30,667 nt of DNA from a bacterium (GCA_025774615.1 JALGVQ010000087.1:1-30667); one strand, 5' to 3'. Positions 16,446 through 24,939 are shown, counted from the first letter of the stretch. The notes: a model not told the origin generated them from the letters alone. Made by a program: numbers and translations.

Positions 16446-19139
16446 ATGTCATCTGAATCAAGAATATCCAGCCGATGGTTTTTGACCGCTCCCGGAGGGC
16501 CGGCACTTCTTACCGGTGCCATCGGGACGCTTCTCTATCTGATCAGGCTCACTCCCGGTACCGGGTGGTATGATGCTCCGGAGTTCGTCGGCGTGGCGTC
16601 GACCCTCGGGATCGCGCATCCGACCGGATATCCTCTTTACAGTCTCGTGGGTCGACTCTTCTCATCCCTGCTGGGATGGATCGCCGAACCGGCGCTGATC
16701 GTCAATGCACTCTCCGCTGTGGCTGCCGGCGCGACACTCGCGGTGATGACCCTCGTCACCTGGCAGTTGATCCGCCTGCTTCGTCTCGGTCCTCTCCCGC
16801 GCACATTCAGGGTTGTGAGCTCGGTCATACCGGCCGCGGTCCTTGGCAGCATGACACTCTTCATGGAGCAGGCGGTTGTGGCGGAGGTCTATACCCTCCA
16901 CACGTTCATGGTCGGTCTGCTGCTGCTTCTGGGACTTCATCTGGTCCTCGATGCCGAGAAGCCGCTTCCGATCCTCGAAGCGGGCGAACTGCGCAGCATG
17001 GGCGTTGCTGTCTGGGGGACTGCCGGCTGGAGGAGACCACTCCTGATAGCGTTCCTTGCCGGTGTGGGGCTCGGGAACCATTTCACGCTGGTGCTCTACT
17101 TCCCGGCCCTTCTCCTGCTCTTCTGGTGGGCACTGCGCCCTGAATCCGACACACTGCCTGTTATCGAGACGGCATCAACGAGCAGGCAGGTTGTGAGTTT
17201 CCTCATTCCGGTCTCGCTCCTCTTCCTGCTGGGATTGAGCATCTATCTGATCGTCCCGCTCCGCGCGTCGCTCAATCCTCCCTTCAACTGGGGAGAAGCG
17301 GTCACCCTGCGCAGGTTGATGAGACTGGTGACGGCGGCTGAGGCACGCGCCAGACCGTCACAGTTCATGCCGGTTACCGCCTGGGGTATCTGGTTCGATA
17401 TAGCCCGGGGAATGAGCCTGCCGATCTTCGCCCTCTCGATCATGGGTTGGATCTGGGCGGGGATCCGCCGTATCCGGCTTGGACTCCTGGCACTGCTCTA
17501 TCTCCTGTTCCCACTGCTTTTCCTGCTGGCGGGACTCGACATCCTGGAGGATGCGCTCCTCCCGGTCCACCTCTGGATGGCTCTCGGTACCGGCATGACG
17601 GCAGTGCTGGTGGGGGAGCGGTTGATCGCCATCCTCGGTCCCCGTCCGGGAGCCAGGTTCGCCTTCGCCGGAATCGCGCTGCTGCTCGCCGTGGGCCCGG
17701 TGCTGCAGATCGCGCGCAACTGGCACGAGGTGTCCGCCACGGGAGCAGGAGGGCCGGCCGTCTACGCAGACGCGGTCGCCGCTTCGGTGTACGGTGGACC
17801 GGCGCCCACAGAACCAGTCGAGGGGATCGTATTCAGCGAGGAGAACACTACCGCCTTCCTCCTCTGGCATCGAAGACGCCTGGAACAGAAGGACCCGGGG
17901 CTCTCCGGGGTGTATCTGCTGCTTGTGCGGGAGGAGTGGTATCGGGAGGAACTCCTCCGCATGATACCCTCCCTGAAGGTCCCATCACTCGATCGCGGAT
18001 ACGAACAGCTGCCTCATGAAGCGGCGTCACGCGAACTGATAGCCCTCAATACCGATTCGACCGAACCCCTCTTCCTGAGCCCGATCATCCTGCCTCCTGA
18101 ACATGTCTATGGAACACTGGTTCCTCATGGTGTGCTTCTGCGCATGGAGCCGCCGGGATACGTGCCCGATCTGGAGGATGTGCGACGACACGTATCGATC
18201 ATGTCCGAGTATGCGCCGGCCTTTACCGAGGGTCAGCTCCCCCGTATGGACAGGATGACGCGCGACTGGTGGAGCTGGCGTCACAGCCTGATGGGTGAGG
18301 CCTGGCTCCGTCTCGGATTGCTTCCTGCGGCTGAGGCCGAGTTCAGAGCCGGGGTACGAGTCAATTCCACAAGGCCCGAACCATGGATGGATCTCGCGCT
18401 CTTCTTCTCCGCGGTCGGAGACTGGAAGGGGATGGAGGCAACGCTGAGGGAAGCGCTGGCCCTCCGCCCACGCGATCAGGGACTTCTGATCGAACTGGCA
18501 CAGGCGCTCATCCATCAGGGAGCGTACGATGAAGCAGAGCGTGTACTGCCGACCGGCAGGATCCGGCACGTACCCCGGGAACAATATCTGAGGGTTCGCG
18601 CGAGTATCTCTCTGGGACAGGGTGATGTGAACGCTGCGCGGAACGATCTGGAAGAAGCCGTCAGGCTGGCGCCTGAATCTCCAGAGATATGGAATGATCT
18701 GGGGGTGGTCTACCTCCAGAAGGGCCAGTGGGACGATGCGGTACCGGCCCTCACCCGTGCAGTCGAACTCCAGCCGAACCTCGGTGAGGCGTGGGCGAAT
18801 CTGGGCATGATCGCGTTCCAGGACGCGATCTGGGAGGAAGCGGAGGAGAATCTGGAGCGCGCTCGTCAGGCCGGAGTCTCCGATCCACAGGTCGGGTTCA
18901 ACCTCGGATCGGCGCGGGTGAATCTCGGCGATTTTTCGGGCGCGGAGGAAGCGTTCCGGTCCAATCTCCGGGAATGGCCCCTTCACGCGGATTCCTATAT
19001 AGCCCTGGCCGCGCTCCTTGAGCGTGATGGTCGTCTGCAGGAGGCGCTCCTCATCCTGGAGAGCGGCCGTATGGCGGTGCCCGACGATACCCGTTTCGGA
19101 TTGATCCTGCGCCGACTGCGTTTACCGCCACTTCTATAA
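16446..19139 (+). CDS. DUF2723 GT-C-like membrane protein with C-terminal TPR domain
   Basis: 897 residues from the ATG at 16446; no good ribosome site precedes it, and a TTG at 16413 is a weaker alternative. The N-terminal DUF2723 signature, 'GWYDAPEFVGVASTLGIAHP' then 'TGYPLYSLVG' (about 40-69), is followed by eight to ten membrane segments up to about residue 430. This fold is related to GT-C protein O-mannosyltransferases. A soluble region follows, and residues about 610-897 are TPR repeats ('EIWNDLGVVYLQKGQWDDAV', 'EAWANLGMIAFQDAIWEEAE', 'LGDFSGAEEAFRSNL'). The family is implicated in transfer of lipid-linked sugars to proteins, but substrates are not established. The usual acidic position in the first loop is kept (WYDAPE). 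It probably sits in the inner membrane with TPRs on one face. Confidence 0.85.
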   Translation: MSSESRISSRWFLTAPGGPALLTGAIGTLLYLIRLTPGTGWYDAPEFVGVASTLGIAHPTGYPLYSLVGRLFSSLLGWIAEPALIVNALSAVAAGATLAVMTLVTWQLIRLLRLGPLPRTFRVVSSVIPAAVLGSMTLFMEQAVVAEVYTLHTFMVGLLLLLGLHLVLDAEKPLPILEAGELRSMGVAVWGTAGWRRPLLIAFLAGVGLGNHFTLVLYFPALLLLFWWALRPESDTLPVIETASTSRQVVSFLIPVSLLFLLGLSIYLIVPLRASLNPPFNWGEAVTLRRLMRLVTAAEARARPSQFMPVTAWGIWFDIARGMSLPIFALSIMGWIWAGIRRIRLGLLALLYLLFPLLFLLAGLDILEDALLPVHLWMALGTGMTAVLVGERLIAILGPRPGARFAFAGIALLLAVGPVLQIARNWHEVSATGAGGPAVYADAVAASVYGGPAPTEPVEGIVFSEENTTAFLLWHRRRLEQKDPGLSGVYLLLVREEWYREELLRMIPSLKVPSLDRGYEQLPHEAASRELIALNTDSTEPLFLSPIILPPEHVYGTLVPHGVLLRMEPPGYVPDLEDVRRHVSIMSEYAPAFTEGQLPRMDRMTRDWWSWRHSLMGEAWLRLGLLPAAEAEFRAGVRVNSTRPEPWMDLALFFSAVGDWKGMEATLREALALRPRDQGLLIELAQALIHQGAYDEAERVLPTGRIRHVPREQYLRVRASISLGQGDVNAARNDLEEAVRLAPESPEIWNDLGVVYLQKGQWDDAVPALTRAVELQPNLGEAWANLGMIAFQDAIWEEAEENLERARQAGVSDPQVGFNLGSARVNLGDFSGAEEAFRSNLREWPLHADSYIALAALLERDGRLQEALLILESGRMAVPDDTRFGLILRRLRLPPLL

Positions 19140-19184
19140 GTGTGGTTGTGTAGAGGTTCCTCCTCTTCGTACCATGAGAGTGAG

Positions 19185-19220
19185 CAGATAACCCGGATCA
19201 CTGGCGCGGGTTGATATCTG
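19185..19220 (+). promoter_or_regulatory. Leader hairpin upstream of thioredoxin
   Basis: cagata-acccg (19185-19195) pairs with cgggt (19207-19211) and tatctg (19215-19220), with a 3-nt bulge. It lies just before the ribosome site ggagg (19231) of the thioredoxin gene. It may stabilise or attenuate the message. No known riboswitch class recognised. Confidence 0.3.
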
Positions 19221-19244
19221 CCGACACCATGGAGGATGTGAGCA

Positions 19245-19568
19245 ATGGCAGAGCCGGTCCATGTGACTGATGACACGTTTCAGCAGGAAGTACTGGATCA
19301 CGACACTCCCGTCGTGGTGGATTTCTGGGCAGAGTGGTGCGTTCCGTGTAAAGCTATCGCGCCGATCGTCGACGAGCTGTCGGAGGAATACGACGGAAAA
19401 GTGAAGTTCGCCAAGGTCGACGTGGATACCAATCAGCAGGTCGCTGCTTCCTACGGTATCAGAAGTATCCCGGTGCTGCTCTTCTTCAAGAGTGGTGAAC
19501 TCGCTGATGTTATCATCGGAACGGTTCCGAAAAAGGCCATCATAGAGAAACTCGACGAACTTTTTTAA
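19245..19568 (+). CDS. trxA: Thioredoxin
   Basis: 107 residues, the usual thioredoxin length. The active site is 'WCVPC' (Cys32/Cys35), with Val in place of the common Gly. The surrounding 'VVVDFWAEWC', 'FAKVDVDTN' and cis-Pro loop 'IRSIPVLLFF' are standard. It reduces protein disulfides in the cytoplasm, as there is no signal peptide. The ATG at 19245 follows ggagg by 9 bases. It opens a run with a repair methyltransferase and RidA. Confidence 0.95.
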   Translation: MAEPVHVTDDTFQQEVLDHDTPVVVDFWAEWCVPCKAIAPIVDELSEEYDGKVKFAKVDVDTNQQVAASYGIRSIPVLLFFKSGELADVIIGTVPKKAIIEKLDELF

Positions 19569-19603
19569 CGAGCTCCAGAGACTGACTTATCAACCTGGAG
19601 GCC

Positions 19604-19733
19604 GGGATGCAGAGGCGTACCGGATATATCCTCATTCCCGTACTGCTGGCCCTCTCAGCGTGCGGCAGGGGATGCAGAGGCGTACCGGATATATCCTCAT
19701 TCCCGTACTGCTGGCCCTCTCAGCGTGCGGCAG
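19604..19733 (+). repeat. 65-bp exact tandem duplication at the start of the isoaspartate methyltransferase gene
   Basis: Two head-to-tail identical units (19604-19668, 19669-19733) cover the start codon and the whole lipoprotein signal peptide. Because 65 is not a multiple of three, initiation at the first ATG (19607, with ggagg upstream) reads into a frame that stops at 19906. The second ATG (19672) reads the enzyme. Confidence 0.95.
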
Positions 19734-20436
19734 GGGGGACCGCACGGCCCAGGAAGCGGGCAGAGAGCCGCTATCGCTGGATGAGGACCGCCGGAGGATG
19801 GTGGAGGTTCAACTCCGGGCGCCGGGCCGCGAGGCCATTACCGATCCGAATGTTCTCCGGGCCATGCTGGCCGTCCCCCGTCACGAATTCCTGCCTGAGA
19901 GTCTGAGATACCTCGCGTATATAGACGACCCGCTCCCGATCGGGCACAATCAGACGATCTCACAGCCGTACATTGTCGCCCTGATGACCCAGGTGCTGGA
20001 ACTGAAGCCGGGTGACCGGGTGCTTGAGATCGGTACCGGTTCGGGGTATCAGGCCGCGGTGCTCTCCGAGATCGTGGATGAGGTCTATTCAATCGAGATC
20101 GTTCAGCCGCTTGCGGTGCGGGCGCGTGAGACCCTTGATCGACTCGAATATGAGAATGTGTTCACCAGGATAGGTGACGGGTATCGCGGCTGGCCTGAAA
20201 AAGCGCCGTTCGACGCCATCATTGTCACCGCGGCGCCCGATCACGTACCGCAGCCGCTGGTGGATCAGCTCACGGTGGGGGGGCGGATGGTGGTCCCGGT
20301 CGGATCGTACTACCAGGAACTGCTCCTGCTCAAGAAAGGGCCCGACGGCAACATCACGAGGGAGCGCGGCATCCCCGTGCGCTTCGTGCAGATGACCGGG
20401 GAGGCAGGAAAACCGCCACCCGATCCCGAGCCCTGA
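19672..20436 (+). CDS. pcm: Protein-L-isoaspartate O-methyltransferase, lipoprotein-type
   Basis: 254 residues from the ATG at 19672. It transfers methyl from S-adenosylmethionine to isoaspartyl residues of damaged proteins. Family features: 'VPRHEFLP' (68-75), 'IGHNQTISQPYIVALMTQ' (90-107), motif I 'VLEIGTGSGYQ' (117-127), then 'YSIEI' and 'FDAIIVTAAPDHVP'. Unlike the cytoplasmic enzyme it starts with a lipoprotein signal, 'LLALSAC' with Cys19, so it should act in the periplasm on a lipid anchor. The 65-bp duplication moves its original ribosome site to the upstream, out-of-frame ATG. The used start has only 'cagggg' immediately before it, so expression may be poor. A GTG at 19660 is a further in-frame alternative. 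Confidence 0.88.
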   Translation: MQRRTGYILIPVLLALSACGRGDRTAQEAGREPLSLDEDRRRMVEVQLRAPGREAITDPNVLRAMLAVPRHEFLPESLRYLAYIDDPLPIGHNQTISQPYIVALMTQVLELKPGDRVLEIGTGSGYQAAVLSEIVDEVYSIEIVQPLAVRARETLDRLEYENVFTRIGDGYRGWPEKAPFDAIIVTAAPDHVPQPLVDQLTVGGRMVVPVGSYYQELLLLKKGPDGNITRERGIPVRFVQMTGEAGKPPPDPEP

Positions 20437-20466
20437 CGCCGGAGTCGTGACGTCGGAGCCCTGACG
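20428..20466 (+). repeat. Short direct repeats at the end of the methyltransferase gene
   Basis: gagccctgacg occurs at 20428-20438 and 20456-20466, with a diverged unit (ggagtcgtgacg) between them, giving a period near 14 bp. The first unit contains the TGA stop. Confidence 0.6.
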
Positions 20467-20516
20467 ATACATCAACTCTCTCCCGGTCGGTCCGCCTTCC
20501 TGGAAAGGAACTGGTC

Positions 20517-21050
20517 ATGAACAGAATGGCAATCGCCCTTGCTCTCGGACTCGCCGCGCTTCTGCTGGGCGGCACGCTCTATATCTTCACGACCGAGAGG
20601 AGCGAAGATGACGTGTCGATCGCGCACGATCACTCACAGGCGCATGAACACTCAGAGACATCTGGAAAGAGTGCCGTCATCCCGGAAGGTACAGCTCCTC
20701 CGATCGGACCGTACACGCCGGCGGTGAAGGTCGGGAACATGCTCTTTCTCTCGGGACAGATCGGTATCAACCCGGCGACGGGGACCATGGTGGAGGGGGG
20801 GACCGTTGCCCAGGCCCGGCAGGTCTTTGCGAACCTGCGATCACTGCTGAACGCCGCGGGGTTGACCTTCGACGATGTGGTCAGGGCCACGGTCTATCTG
20901 GCCGACCTCGATGACTACGGAGCGGTCAACGAGGAGTACGCGAAGTATTTCAGTGATATCCCGCCGGCCCGGGTCTGCGTCGAGGTTGCGCGTATCCCGG
21001 CCGATGCCCTGGTGGAGATCTCGATGATCGCCGTCGGAGGTGCCGGCTGA
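20517..21050 (+). CDS. RidA-family protein with N-terminal membrane anchor and His-rich linker
   Basis: 177 residues, about 50 longer than classical RidA. Residues 4-24 are a hydrophobic signal-anchor ('MAIALALGLAALLLGGTLYI'), then a linker rich in His and acidic residues (His37, 39, 43, 45). The RidA fold spans about 54-177: 'APPIGPYTPAVKVGNMLFLS', 'GQIGINPATG', 'PPARVCVEVARIPADALVEI'. Arg152 and Glu167 match the active-site Arg105 and Glu120 of E. coli RidA, so imine or enamine deaminase activity is plausible, here outside the cytoplasm. Ribosome site ggaaagga lies upstream of ATG 20517. The next gene starts 6 bp downstream, so they are co-transcribed. A metal-binding role for the linker is speculative. 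Confidence 0.87.
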   Translation: MNRMAIALALGLAALLLGGTLYIFTTERSEDDVSIAHDHSQAHEHSETSGKSAVIPEGTAPPIGPYTPAVKVGNMLFLSGQIGINPATGTMVEGGTVAQARQVFANLRSLLNAAGLTFDDVVRATVYLADLDDYGAVNEEYAKYFSDIPPARVCVEVARIPADALVEISMIAVGGAG

Positions 21051-21055
21051 ATTCC

Positions 21056-22294
21056 GTGACTTCATCGCGGCGCAGGATACGGATCGGACCGGGAGCGCTC
21101 GTAGCGGCTGCGTTCGTCGGACCTGGTACGGTCACTACCTGTTCCCTGGCCGGAGCGCGGGCGGGTGAGGCGCTCCTCTGGGCGCTCACCTTCAGCGTCA
21201 TCGCTACCCTCGTCCTGCAGGAGATGAGCCTGAGGCTCGGTGTGATCGGTGGGCGGGGGCTGGCTGAGGCCCTCAGGGAAGGGTTCAGATCGCCCATCCT
21301 GGGTCGCTCCGCAGGCTTCCTGGTGCTCATCGCGGTGACCTTCGGGTGCGCCGCGTATGAGACAGGAAACCTGCTCGGCGCCGCTCTGGGACTGGAGACG
21401 GTGTTCCCGATCGCCCGGCGCCTGCTGGTGCTCATCATCGGTGTGGTGGCGGCCCTGATCCTGCTCAAGGGGAGCTACCGCGTCCTGGAGTCGATCCTGG
21501 TCGGGACCGTGATCGTGATGAGCCTGGCCTTCATCACTACTCTGCTGATCACCGGCATCGATGTCATCGCCACACTGCGCGGAGCGCTGCTGCCTTCCCT
21601 CAATGGGGGAGGGGACATCTTCCTGGTGATAGCGCTCATCGGAACGACGGTGGTTCCCTATAACCTGTTCCTCCATGCCGCGGCGGTACAGGAACGGTTC
21701 CGGGGAGCAGCCGACCTGAAGCCGGCCAGGCTGGATGCCGGTGTGAGTATCATCCTCGGGGGGCTCATTTCAGGAGCGATCGTGCTTACCGCCGCCGGAG
21801 CGTTCCATGAGCCGGGAGGCAGCGCGGCCGCGATCACCGGCGCCGGCGACATGGCGGGCCAGCTCGAACCGCTTCTCGGCAAAGCGGCAACGGTCTTTTT
21901 CTCGATCGGCCTTCTGGCCGCGGGGATCTCCTCGGGGATCACCGCCCCGATGGCAGCGGCGTACGCGACCGGGGGAATCCTCGGCTGGGAACCGGGTCTC
22001 GGGGGGAAACGGCAGCGCGCTGTGGCACTGGCGGTTGTGGTCACCGGTGTTATCTTCGGTAGTCTCGGAGTTCAGCCATTGCAGGCGATCATGCTCGCGC
22101 AGGCGGCCAATGGCCTGCTGCTGCCGGTCGTGGCGGTCTTTCTGCTCTGGGCAGCAAATAATGCAGGGCTGTTGGGCACGTACGTCAACAGGCCTCTGAC
22201 GAATATCGTGGGTGGAGCGGTTGTTCTTGTTGCCGCGGGGCTCGGGGGATGGGCGCTCCTGAAGGTGATTCGCACGCTTCTTGGACTGGCATGA
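21056..22294 (+). CDS. Nramp-family metal transporter with altered metal site
   Basis: 412 residues from a GTG, about 11 membrane segments, LeuT-fold Nramp family. The helix-1 motif is 'VGPGTVTT' (21-28) where canonical Nramps have DPGN, so both the metal-binding Asp and Asn are replaced. In helix 6 the usual A-x-x-MPHN is 'TTVVPYNLFLH' (198-208), replacing the Met ligand by Val and His by Tyr. Classical Mn/Fe transport is therefore uncertain; it belongs with the divergent Nramp-related clade. It is translationally close to RidA (5-bp gap) and to the phosphatase gene that follows (1 bp). Confidence 0.85.
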   Translation: MTSSRRRIRIGPGALVAAAFVGPGTVTTCSLAGARAGEALLWALTFSVIATLVLQEMSLRLGVIGGRGLAEALREGFRSPILGRSAGFLVLIAVTFGCAAYETGNLLGAALGLETVFPIARRLLVLIIGVVAALILLKGSYRVLESILVGTVIVMSLAFITTLLITGIDVIATLRGALLPSLNGGGDIFLVIALIGTTVVPYNLFLHAAAVQERFRGAADLKPARLDAGVSIILGGLISGAIVLTAAGAFHEPGGSAAAITGAGDMAGQLEPLLGKAATVFFSIGLLAAGISSGITAPMAAAYATGGILGWEPGLGGKRQRAVALAVVVTGVIFGSLGVQPLQAIMLAQAANGLLLPVVAVFLLWAANNAGLLGTYVNRPLTNIVGGAVVLVAAGLGGWALLKVIRTLLGLA

Positions 22295-22295
22295 T

Positions 22296-23606
22296 ATGAG
22301 TGATATCTCGAACAGCGTACTGCTCGTGATCTCGGTCTGCGCGACCGCGGCCGCGGTCTGGTTCTTTCTCCTGGCGCGGCGGGGAGCGCGCGAGCGGGAT
22401 CTCCTGCTGGAGGTCGGTACGCGCATCTCCTCTTCACTCGATCGGGATGAGGTGCTCGGACTCATCCTCGATGGTCTTGAGGAGGTCGTGGGTTATGACG
22501 CGGCCGGGATATTTCTTGTGGATATCGAGTCGGACGAGATCAGCTATCACCTGCTCCGGGGCTATGACGAGGGGGTTCTGGCGCAGGTCGAACTGAAGAT
22601 CGGAGACGGTCTCGTCGGCAGTTCTGCCGAGATGGAGGAGCCGATCGTCGTCGCGGACGTCCGAAAAGATCCCGATTACATCGGCGCGCGGACGAAGACC
22701 CGCAGTGAGATAGTCCTTCCCCTGATGGTGAGCGGGATCGTCGTGGCGGTCCTGAATCTTGAGTCTGACCGGGTCAGGGCCTATGGAAGCAGGCATCTTA
22801 AACAGCTGCAGACCTTCGGAGCGCAGGCCGCGGTAGCGATCGACAACGCCAGCTGTTACACCGAGGCCCGGGAGAAACGGGTGATCGAGCAGGAGCTCGA
22901 GATCGCCGGTAAGATACAGCAGGCCCTTCTGCCGAACTCGACACCCGATATACCCGGGCTCGATGTCGCCGCGTACATGAAACCGATCGAAAGCCTTGGC
23001 GGCGATCTCTACGACCTCGTCCAGGTGAATGAGAAGACACTCGGTATCGCGATCGGTGATATCTCGGGTCATGGAGCTCCGGCAGCGATCCTGATGGCGA
23101 GTCTCTATGCCTCCTACCGTTCCCTCACCCGCCGTGGTTTCAGCATCCCTGAGATCATGAGCCAGCTGAACAACCTGATCCAGGAGAACTTCGGGACCAG
23201 CAGGTATGCCACGTTCTTCTACGGCGTGATAGCGCCGGAGGAACAGCGCCTCACCTATTCCAATGCCGGTCATTTTCCACCCCTGCTTATCAGGCCTGGT
23301 GAGGAGCCCCGGTTACTGAGCACAGGAGGGATCGTGCTCGGGTTCATGAACGACGCGATCTATGAAGAGAGCACTCTGTCGCTCGAACCGGGTGACGTTA
23401 TCATCCTCTATACCGACGGGATCATCGAGGCGGCCGGGCCCGATGATGAGATGTTCGGTGAGGAGCGCCTGGCGGAGATATGTGCTACGATGATCCGCAG
23501 GTCGGCCCGCGAGGTCCTCGACGGCATCCTGAAGGCGGTGATGTCGCACTGCTCCGACAGCGAGCAGCAGGACGACATATCTCTCGTAATCGTCCGGATA
23601 CTGTAA
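22296..23606 (+). CDS. GAF and PP2C (SpoIIE/RsbU-type) serine phosphatase
   Basis: 436 residues. One N-terminal membrane segment (7-26) is followed by a GAF sensor domain (about 45-186), a short helical linker with 'IAGKIQQALLP' (203-213), and a PP2C domain (about 215-436). Metal-binding motifs are all present: 'GGDLYD' (235-240), 'GDISGHG' (254-260), 'YTDGIIEA' (372-379), 'QQDDIS' (424-429). Such enzymes dephosphorylate STAS anti-sigma antagonists in partner-switching pathways. A STAS protein is encoded at 25023, a likely substrate. The start ATG lies one base after the transporter stop, implying coupling. The matching kinase (RsbW) is not in the window. Confidence 0.92.
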   Translation: MSDISNSVLLVISVCATAAAVWFFLLARRGARERDLLLEVGTRISSSLDRDEVLGLILDGLEEVVGYDAAGIFLVDIESDEISYHLLRGYDEGVLAQVELKIGDGLVGSSAEMEEPIVVADVRKDPDYIGARTKTRSEIVLPLMVSGIVVAVLNLESDRVRAYGSRHLKQLQTFGAQAAVAIDNASCYTEAREKRVIEQELEIAGKIQQALLPNSTPDIPGLDVAAYMKPIESLGGDLYDLVQVNEKTLGIAIGDISGHGAPAAILMASLYASYRSLTRRGFSIPEIMSQLNNLIQENFGTSRYATFFYGVIAPEEQRLTYSNAGHFPPLLIRPGEEPRLLSTGGIVLGFMNDAIYEESTLSLEPGDVIILYTDGIIEAAGPDDEMFGEERLAEICATMIRRSAREVLDGILKAVMSHCSDSEQQDDISLVIVRIL

Positions 23607-23651
23607 TGATATGACACGCAGGAGTCCGTCGGTGAAACAGAAGACAGCCTG

Positions 23652-24269
23652 ATGCTCCAGCTGAACGTCGAATCACTCTCACGCTTCTACGGCCCGCGCC
23701 GGGTCCTGGATCGACTCGATCTCTCGGTGAGTGCCGGCAGTGTGCTGGTTGTCACCGGCCCGAACGGTATCGGCAAGAGCACCCTGCTGAGGTGTCTTGC
23801 GGGCCTCGAACGCCCCACCTCGGGACGGGTCAGCTGGATGGAGGACGGCCGGGAGTGGGATGGTCCGAAAAGGAGGAGGAATCTGGGTTACATGAGCCCG
23901 GAACTTGCTCTCTACGATGAACTTACCGGTATTGAGAACCTCCAGTTCTTTGCCCGCCTGCAGGCACTGCCATCCGGTGGGCGTTCAATACTCGACCTCC
24001 TTGAGCGGGTTGGTCTCGGGTCGCGCGGTGCTGACCGGGTCGAAGATTATTCATCGGGGATGAAGCAGCGCCTCAAGTGGGCGTTCGCCCTGCTGGGGAA
24101 TCCGGGCGGACTCCTTCTCGATGAACCGGGTGTTACCCTCGACAGCAGTGGTTTCGCGCTCTCCGGTGAGCTGATCGGGCAGGCACGCGAGCAGGGAAGC
24201 ATTGTGGTCCTGGCAACCAACGACACACGGGAGATGGAGTTCGGGGATGAACGCCTCACTCTCGGATAA
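23652..24269 (+). CDS. ccmA: ABC transporter ATPase, CcmA-type (heme/cytochrome c maturation)
   Basis: 205 residues, a typical CcmA length. Walker A 'GPNGIGKST' (36-44), signature 'YSSGMKQR' (133-140), Walker B 'LLLDEP' (154-159). The switch position reads 'LATND', with Asn where most ABC ATPases have His. With CcmB it forms the ABC unit that drives heme handover to CcmE in system I cytochrome c maturation. It overlaps the ccmB-like gene by 23 bp, supporting co-translation. No ccmC, ccmE or ccmF is nearby. Confidence 0.85.
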   Translation: MLQLNVESLSRFYGPRRVLDRLDLSVSAGSVLVVTGPNGIGKSTLLRCLAGLERPTSGRVSWMEDGREWDGPKRRRNLGYMSPELALYDELTGIENLQFFARLQALPSGGRSILDLLERVGLGSRGADRVEDYSSGMKQRLKWAFALLGNPGGLLLDEPGVTLDSSGFALSGELIGQAREQGSIVVLATNDTREMEFGDERLTLG

Positions 24270-24939
24270 ACAGCCCTGGCTTCCGGGTGTGCTGGCCCTT
24301 CTGAAGAAGGACCTCACCTGTGAAATGCGCTCGGCTGCTGCTTCCACTGCGGTGGGTATGTTCGCCGTGGTGACCCTGGCTGTGGTCTCTTATGGTGTCG
24401 GGCAGGCTCCGCTCGAACCGGTGGTCCAGTCGGGCCTGCTCTGGACAGTGCTCTTCTTCGCTTCCTCGGTCGGTCTCTCCCGCACGTTCGTGAAGGAGGA
24501 GGAGACCCGGACCGCCATCGCCCTTCGCCTGTCTGCCACCCCGTCGGTGGTCTTCGGCGGCAAGCTCCTCTTCAATTGCGTACTGATGCTGGCGCTCTCG
24601 GTGATACTGGTACCCCTCTTCATTGTGTTCTTCTCGGTGGAACTTCTCTCTCCGGGACTCTTTATCCTGAATATCGTGCTCGGCGTACTCGGCCTTTCCG
24701 GGGCGTCCACGATCGTGGCGGCCATCATTTCCAGGGCCCGGGTGAAGGGACCACTCTTCGTGGCACTCGCCTTCCCGATCCTCATGCCCCTCCTCCTGCT
24801 CGCCGTTCCAGGCACGGCGATGGCACTGGAGGGTGCTGTATGGGATCAGGCTTCCAGCAACCTGATGGGCCTGCTGGGATTCACCGGCGCGATGATCACC
24901 GTCTCTTTCTTTCTCTTCGATCCCGTCTGGGAAGGGTGA
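24247..24939 (+). CDS. ccmB: Heme exporter membrane protein, CcmB-type
   Basis: 230 residues, close to the CcmB norm. It starts with a short cytosolic segment ('VLALLKKDLTCEMRSAAAS', typical of CcmB) and has six hydrophobic segments, e.g. 'VGMFAVVTLAVVSYGVG', 'LLWTVLFFASSVGLSRTFV' and 'LLFNCVLMLALSVILVPLFI'. The ATG at 24247 overlaps the ATPase gene. It is the membrane partner of the CcmA-like ATPase. It is followed 83 bp later by a STAS gene rather than ccmC. Confidence 0.85.
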   Translation: MNASLSDKQPWLPGVLALLKKDLTCEMRSAAASTAVGMFAVVTLAVVSYGVGQAPLEPVVQSGLLWTVLFFASSVGLSRTFVKEEETRTAIALRLSATPSVVFGGKLLFNCVLMLALSVILVPLFIVFFSVELLSPGLFILNIVLGVLGLSGASTIVAAIISRARVKGPLFVALAFPILMPLLLLAVPGTAMALEGAVWDQASSNLMGLLGFTGAMITVSFFLFDPVWEG

